DNA of 10,567 nt from CAUZRD01 sp963582255 (lineage in GTDB: Bacteria; Pseudomonadota; Alphaproteobacteria; Rhizobiales; TMED25): the NCBI GenBank assembly GCA_963582255.1, contig CAUZRD010000065.1, positions 1-10,567 on the forward strand. Reading direction: 5' to 3'. Below the pieces are notes generated by a model that ran no database searches, was not told where the DNA came from, and saw only the letters and a list, made by a program, of their open reading frames with translations. A program made the translations under genes and the position numbers. Positions within the stretch are counted from its first letter, which is position 1; each line of letters begins with the position of its first letter. Below are positions 6,573-10,567 of this stretch, piece by piece.

Positions 6573-8516
6573 TCAGCTCCCTGCAAACATATGCCAGGTG
6601 GTGAGGAGCGCAACGCCAAGAAGCATCGCGAATGCATAGTGATAGACATAGCCGGTTTGCAGACGACTGACACGCCCGGCAACATCAATAATCCTAGCGG
6701 AAATACCATCCGGTCCAAGGCCGTCGATTATACGTCCATCCCCAATACGCCATAGCATGCGTCCTAGCCACATTGCCGGACGCACAAAAATCAAATTATA
6801 TAGCTCATCGAAGTACCACTTGTTGAGCAGGAATCGGTAGACCATATACTGTTCACGGGCCAGCGCTGCCGGCAAATCCGGTTTACGGATATAAAACTGC
6901 CACGCAAACAAAAAACCAAGAATCATCATCACGGTAGCGGACCACTTTACCCAACCCGGCACGTGATGGATTTCTTCAAGGATATGATTGCCACTGGAAA
7001 CATGTATAGAACCGTGCCAGAATTCCTCCCAGCCCGTCCCTATAAAGTCGCCGAAGAAGAAGACCCCAGCAAAGATAGATCCAACCGCCAATACCACTAA
7101 CGGCACTGTCATTGCACTCGGGCTCTCATGAACATGAGACAAAGTCTCGTTCGAGGCTCGTGATTTCCCGTGAAAAGTCATAAAAATCAAGCGCCAAGAA
7201 TAAAATGACGTCATCAGCGCTGCAATGACCGTCATCCAGAAGGCATAAATACCCACGTCTGAGTGAGCCGCATAGGCAGCCTCGATGATGGCATCCTTTG
7301 AATAAAATCCAGCAAAGCCAGCAAGGCCAGGAATACCAAAGCCCGTCAGCGCCAAAGTACCAATCAGCATCATCGCGTAGGTAAGCGGTATTATCGATCT
7401 TAGGCCACCCATTTTGCGCATGTCCTGTTCATCCGACATAGCGTGGATTACCGAGCCAGCACCTAAAAACAGGAGCGCCTTAAAGAAGGCATGAGTGAAG
7501 AGATGAAACATACCCGCCTGATAAGCACCAACACCCATGGCAACAAACATGTAGCCAAGCTGTGAACAGGTCGAATAGGCAATCACCCGCTTAATATCAT
7601 TCTGCACCAAACCCACAGTAGCGGCAAAAAACGCGGTAGTTGCCCCGACAATAGTTACGATCATCAACGCGGTTTGGGATAGCTCAAACAAGGGTGAGCA
7701 GCGTGCGACCAGAAACACACCCGCAGTTACCATGGTTGCTGCGTGGATCAGGGCTGAAACCGGAGTTGGACCTTCCATCGCATCTGGGAGCCACGTATGG
7801 AGTAGAAACTGCGCCGATTTTCCCATGGCGCCAAGAAACAATAACAGACAGATAGTCGTGAGGATGTCGACATCATATCCTAGGAAAGCAAGTGTCTCTC
7901 CTTGGTGCTGAACTGCTTCGCCAAACACCACTGAAAAATCAAGTGACCCAAAGACATAAAACACCGCGAAAATGCCGAGGGCCAAACCAAAATCGCCTAT
8001 ACGATTAACTACGAACGCCTTGATCGCCGCCGCATTGGCGGACGGTTTATGATACCAAAATCCAATCAGCAGGTAGGAAGCCAGCCCAACGCCCTCCCAA
8101 CCGAAGAACAACTGCAGGAAATTGTCAGACGTCGCCAGCATCAACATTGCGAAAGTGAACAGCGACAGATATGCGAAAAAACGCGACCGGTGCGGATCGT
8201 GATGCATATAGCCAATGGAATAGACATGCACCAAGGCCGAGATTGTGTTGACCACTACCAACATCACCACGGTCAAGGTATCAATCCTAAATGCCCAATC
8301 GACCTCTAAGAGACCTGAAGTCAACCAGCGCAGCACCGCGACACGATGGGTTTCATCGCTAAAACCAATATCGTAAAAAGCAATCCACGATAAAATCGCT
8401 GCTAGGATTAGGAAGCTCGACGTGATTATTTCACAACCACGCATCCCGATAATCCGGCCAAAAAGACCGGCCAGAATAGCGCCTAGAAGCGGAAGAAAAA
8501 CAATCGCGGAATACAT
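6573..8516 (-). CDS. nuoL: NADH-quinone oxidoreductase subunit L
   Basis: The outermost antiporter-like subunit of complex I. It carries the long amphipathic helix that runs along the membrane arm and braces the other pumping subunits. It has 647 residues, within the usual range. The core antiporter domain shows Glu141 (FFGWEGVGLASYLLIGFW), Lys233 (AMGKSAQFLLHTWLPDAMEG), the HAATMVTAGVFL helix, Lys346 (HAFFKALLFL) and Lys407 (GFYSKDAI). The C-terminal part, after about residue 520, holds a hydrophobic segment, a charged helical stretch with YFDELYN, and a last membrane helix, fitting the lateral helix and its anchor. The ATG at 8514-8516 is preceded by GGAG at 8529-8532, 12 nt away. The gap to nuoK is 44 nt. 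Confidence 0.97.
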   Translation of the reverse strand: MYSAIVFLPLLGAILAGLFGRIIGMRGCEIITSSFLILAAILSWIAFYDIGFSDETHRVAVLRWLTSGLLEVDWAFRIDTLTVVMLVVVNTISALVHVYSIGYMHHDPHRSRFFAYLSLFTFAMLMLATSDNFLQLFFGWEGVGLASYLLIGFWYHKPSANAAAIKAFVVNRIGDFGLALGIFAVFYVFGSLDFSVVFGEAVQHQGETLAFLGYDVDILTTICLLLFLGAMGKSAQFLLHTWLPDAMEGPTPVSALIHAATMVTAGVFLVARCSPLFELSQTALMIVTIVGATTAFFAATVGLVQNDIKRVIAYSTCSQLGYMFVAMGVGAYQAGMFHLFTHAFFKALLFLGAGSVIHAMSDEQDMRKMGGLRSIIPLTYAMMLIGTLALTGFGIPGLAGFAGFYSKDAIIEAAYAAHSDVGIYAFWMTVIAALMTSFYSWRLIFMTFHGKSRASNETLSHVHESPSAMTVPLVVLAVGSIFAGVFFFGDFIGTGWEEFWHGSIHVSSGNHILEEIHHVPGWVKWSATVMMILGFLFAWQFYIRKPDLPAALAREQYMVYRFLLNKWYFDELYNLIFVRPAMWLGRMLWRIGDGRIIDGLGPDGISARIIDVAGRVSRLQTGYVYHYAFAMLLGVALLTTWHMFAGS

Positions 8517-8560
8517 GATTTGCGTGAGCTCCGGTTAGTGCGAGGCAAACTTTCCGAAGA

Positions 8561-8869
8561 TCATCCTTTCATCAGGTTGATGTCTTCGACCGCAATCGAA
8601 CTACGATTACGGAAAAAGGCAACTAGAATAGCAAGGCCGATGGCAGCTTCTGCAGCTGCAACCGTAAGAATAAGAAGCACAAAAATCTGTCCGGTGAGAT
8701 CACCGTGATAGGCGGAAAACGCAACCAGATTGATATTCACTGCCAACAGAAGCAACTCGATCGACATCAAAATGATTATAACGTTCTTGCGATTGAGAAA
8801 AATACCGAAGATACCAAGCGTGAAAATGATCGCGCCAAGCGTAAGAAAGTGGCTGATACCTACACTCAT
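8561..8869 (-). CDS. nuoK: NADH-quinone oxidoreductase subunit K
   Basis: A small membrane subunit next to NuoJ that forms part of the half-channel joining the quinone site to the pumping subunits. It has 102 residues and three membrane helices. The two buried glutamates essential for proton transfer are present: Glu38 in LMSIELLLL and Glu74 in VAAAEAAIGLA, corresponding to Glu36 and Glu72 of E. coli. The ATG at 8867-8869 begins three bases after the nuoJ stop (TAG GCG ATG). No strong ribosome binding site is seen in the end of nuoJ, so translational coupling is likely. Confidence 0.97.
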   Translation of the reverse strand: MSVGISHFLTLGAIIFTLGIFGIFLNRKNVIIILMSIELLLLAVNINLVAFSAYHGDLTGQIFVLLILTVAAAEAAIGLAILVAFFRNRSSIAVEDINLMKG

Positions 8870-8872
8870 CGC

Positions 8873-9487
8873 CTAGATACCCTGTCCTGGTTTGACGTCA
8901 ACGAGTTTAATCGCCTCGGTCGGATTACGAGCAATCTGAATTGAAATATCCTGGCGTTTCGCATGTTTTTTATGACGCAGTGTCAAAACGATAGCGCCAA
9001 TCATGGCGACCAGAAGTATAATTCCAGCGGTCTGGAAAAAATAGATGTAATCGGTATAAAGCAGAAGCCCCAAAGCCTCAGTGTTGGTGAGAGATATAGC
9101 TGAAGGCAACGGCACGGCAACTGCACCGATCAGGTCCGGTTCAACAACCCAACCGCCAATGGCCAGAATAATTTCAAGCAACAGCAACAGTCCAACTAGC
9201 CCGCCAACCGGGAGATAGTTCAAAAAACCTTCGCGTAGTTCGGCAAAATCAATGTCGAGCATCATGACGACAAACAGGAACAGCACTGCAACTGCTCCGA
9301 CATAAACAATAACAAGGACGAGCGCCAGAAATTCAGCGCCAGCAATGAGAAAAAGGCCCGCAGCATTGAAGAATGCAAGTATCAGGAACAACACCGAATG
9401 AACCGGATTACGACCGGCGATTACCATAAACGCGGAAGCAACCGTCATCGCGGCAAAAATATAGAAGAAGAAAGTTGCTACAGCCAT
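8873..9487 (-). CDS. nuoJ: NADH-quinone oxidoreductase subunit J
   Basis: A membrane subunit of complex I in which movement of the third helix is thought to couple quinone chemistry to proton pumping. It has 204 residues with five membrane helices and a polar C-terminal tail, typical of alphaproteobacteria. Landmarks are ARNPVHSVLF-like GRNPVHSVLFLILAF (25-39), Glu52 in GAEFLAL, and the helix-3 segment VIVYVGAVAVLFLFVVMML around 59-77, which holds the Tyr62-Gly64 pair of the pi-bulge. The ATG at 9485-9487 is directly behind a 12-bp palindrome. An AGAAGG ribosome binding site (9501-9506) is 13 nt away, which is rather far. The 55-nt gap to nuoI is the longest between the genes here and is rich in inverted repeats. 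Confidence 0.96.
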   Translation of the reverse strand: MAVATFFFYIFAAMTVASAFMVIAGRNPVHSVLFLILAFFNAAGLFLIAGAEFLALVLVIVYVGAVAVLFLFVVMMLDIDFAELREGFLNYLPVGGLVGLLLLLEIILAIGGWVVEPDLIGAVAVPLPSAISLTNTEALGLLLYTDYIYFFQTAGIILLVAMIGAIVLTLRHKKHAKRQDISIQIARNPTEAIKLVDVKPGQGI

Positions 9488-9543
9488 GCGCTAGCGCACA
9501 CCTTCTCTTGGCGCCATTCCCTTGGCGTACCATGTAATGGTAC
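9487..9543 (-). promoter_or_regulatory. nuoI-nuoJ junction with hairpins and a palindrome around the nuoJ ribosome binding site
   Basis: Read on the minus strand, the gap holds a 7-bp hairpin with a three-base loop (9527-9543, arms GTACCAT and ATGGTAC) that includes a base of the nuoI stop codon. Next comes a 5-bp hairpin (arms CGCCA 9512-9516 and TGGCG 9523-9527) with AGGGAA in its loop, then AGAAGG (9501-9506), then a 12-bp palindrome TGCGCTAGCGCA (9487-9498) whose last base is the A of the nuoJ ATG. The repeats are seen directly; a role in translation or mRNA processing is inferred. No T run follows, so it is not a standard terminator. Confidence 0.45.
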
Positions 9544-10034
9544 TAGCGATAGCGCGCATCAAGATTAATATTTTGTGCAATTTCCGACTCCCAGCGGTCC
9601 CCGTTCTCCAGCAGTCGATCCTTATCGTAATAGAGTTCTTCACGTGTTTCAGTCGCGAATTCAAAATTTGGTCCCTCGACAATAGCATCCACAGGGCAAG
9701 CCTCTTGGCAAAAGCCGCAATAGATGCATTTCACCATATCAATGTCATAGCGGGTGGTACGCCGAGTTCCATCATTATTGCGCGGTCCAGCCTCGATGGT
9801 AATGGCCTGAGCTGGGCAAATCGCTTCACACAGCTTGCAGGCAATACACCGTTCCTCACCATTTGGATAACGGCGCAGGGCATGTTCACCTCGGAATCGT
9901 GGGCTCAGCGGCCCCTTCTCAAATGGATAGTTCAGCGTCACCTTGGGCCTAAAAAAATACTTCATCGCCAGATAAAACGCCGAAAAGAATTCGATAAGAA
10001 AAATCGATCGGGCCGCACGGTCAAGCGTTGCCAT
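9543..10034 (-). CDS. nuoI: NADH-quinone oxidoreductase subunit I (two 4Fe-4S clusters)
   Basis: A peripheral-arm subunit that carries iron-sulfur clusters N6a and N6b and passes electrons towards the final cluster N2 and quinone. It has 163 residues. Two ferredoxin motifs are complete: CIACKLCEAICP with Cys63, 66, 69 and 73, and CIYCGFCQEACP with Cys103, 106, 109 and 113. The N-terminal 30 residues form the amphipathic helix that sits against the membrane arm, followed by the conserved PFEKGPLSPRFRGEHALRRY stretch at 37-56. The ATG at 10032-10034 follows a clear GGAGG (10043-10047) with eight bases between. It lies 21 nt behind nuoH. Confidence 0.97.
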   Translation of the reverse strand: MATLDRAARSIFLIEFFSAFYLAMKYFFRPKVTLNYPFEKGPLSPRFRGEHALRRYPNGEERCIACKLCEAICPAQAITIEAGPRNNDGTRRTTRYDIDMVKCIYCGFCQEACPVDAIVEGPNFEFATETREELYYDKDRLLENGDRWESEIAQNINLDARYR

Positions 10035-10042
10035 TTATGTTT

Positions 10043-10047
10043 CCTCC
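10043..10047 (-). promoter_or_regulatory. Ribosome binding site of nuoI
   Basis: GGAGG on the minus strand, eight bases before the ATG of nuoI, in the 21-nt gap after nuoH. It confirms the nuoI start. Confidence 0.7.
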
Positions 10048-10055
10048 CAGCGCCA

Positions 10056-10567
10056 TCAATTAGGCAATTTATCCAGCGCCATCAAGACACCAGATGTCGC
10101 CACCACCATGAATAAGGAAATTGGCAGAAAGATCTTCCAGCCAAGGCGCATCAGTTGATCGTAGCGATAGCGCGGAACAATCGCCTTGACCATCGCGAAC
10201 ATGAAAAACATCAAAATGATTTTGAGCGCAAACCAGATAATCCCTGGGATAAAGTCGAGGAACGGAGCTGGGGGCAGCCAGCCGCCTAGGAACAGAATGG
10301 TTGCTAGCGCGCACATCATGACTATAGAGACATACTCACCCAGCATGAACATGAGATAGGGCGTGGAAGAATATTCCACCATAAACCCGGCAACGAGTTC
10401 AGATTCAGCCTCGGGCAAATCAAACGGAGGGCGGTTTGTCTCGGCGAGCGCAGAGATGAAGAAAATCACAAACATCGGTAACAGCGGCAACCAATACCAA
10501 TCAAAAAGCCCCCACTCTCCCTTCTGAGCCATCACAATTTCAGACAGATTAAGCGAGCCCGCCATAA
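10056..10567 (-). CDS. nuoH: NADH-quinone oxidoreductase subunit H, C-terminal half
   Basis: The membrane subunit that, with NuoB and NuoD, forms the quinone-binding chamber of complex I and the entry to the proton path. About 170 C-terminal residues are visible, roughly half of the family's usual 325-350; the start lies beyond the right edge. The Met at 10563-10565 is followed by AGSLNLSEIV, which in relatives is internal, so it is not a start. The conserved ETNRPPFDLPEAESELVAGF (42-61 of the visible part) marks the loop near the quinone site, followed by hydrophobic helices and the C-terminal stretch PRYRYDQLMRLGWKIFLP. It ends with TGA at 10056-10058, 21 nt before nuoI. Confidence 0.96.
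   Translation of the reverse strand, partial: MAGSLNLSEIVMAQKGEWGLFDWYWLPLLPMFVIFFISALAETNRPPFDLPEAESELVAGFMVEYSSTPYLMFMLGEYVSIVMMCALATILFLGGWLPPAPFLDFIPGIIWFALKIILMFFMFAMVKAIVPRYRYDQLMRLGWKIFLPISLFMVVATSGVLMALDKLPN

Noticed and set aside
3605..8516. Possible gene duplication among nuoL, nuoM and nuoN as a novelty
   Set aside because: These three are known ancient paralogues of the antiporter family and occur in every standard complex I operon; nothing about their lengths or key residues is unusual here.
9522..10115. Plus-strand open frame of 197 codons opposite nuoI and the end of nuoH
   Set aside because: It is antisense to an intact, clearly conserved nuoI with both ferredoxin motifs. 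Its peptide shows no domain, and no ribosome binding site or promoter was evident.

Overview
The window is the 3' half of a NADH:quinone oxidoreductase (respiratory complex I) operon and the genes that trail it. All eleven recognisable genes lie on the minus strand. Read in transcription order, from the right end to the left, they are nuoH (3' part only), nuoI, nuoJ, nuoK, nuoL, nuoM, nuoN, birA, rnj (RNase J), mce (methylmalonyl-CoA epimerase) and a small DUF1467-family membrane protein. Spacing between neighbours runs from a 1-nt overlap to 55 nt, and no promoter or minus-strand terminator is evident between them, so a single long transcript entering from beyond the right edge is the simplest reading.

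The protein sequences look alphaproteobacterial. Examples are the NuoI, NuoJ and NuoH motifs, the RNase J of about 558 residues, and the DUF1467 protein. The order nuoN-birA-rnj-mce-DUF1467 is, from memory, the one found in Hyphomicrobiales (Rhizobium/Brucella relatives). Base composition looks close to half G+C, lower than in many free-living members of that order. The species cannot be named from this alone.

Region by region: 10567-3605 encodes the membrane arm of complex I (NuoH, J, K, L, M, N) plus the iron-sulfur subunit NuoI. The three antiporter-like subunits NuoL, M and N keep their key glutamate and lysines, so the complex looks functional. 3584-347 holds birA, rnj, mce and DUF1467. 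BirA biotinylates carboxylases, probably including propionyl-CoA carboxylase, and Mce handles the product of that enzyme, so these two are linked metabolically. RNase J is an RNA-processing enzyme with no obvious direct link. 1-346 has no gene that can be assigned. It holds a likely intrinsic terminator that acts on the plus strand, a set of inverted repeats, and a short plus-strand open frame that enters from the left edge.

No new biological system is visible; this is mostly conserved core metabolism. The points worth a second look are a cluster of hairpins in the nuoI-nuoJ junction, a run of genes with non-ATG starts (birA, rnj, mce and possibly nuoN), and the unexplained structured region at the left end, where the proS gene expected from relatives is not seen.
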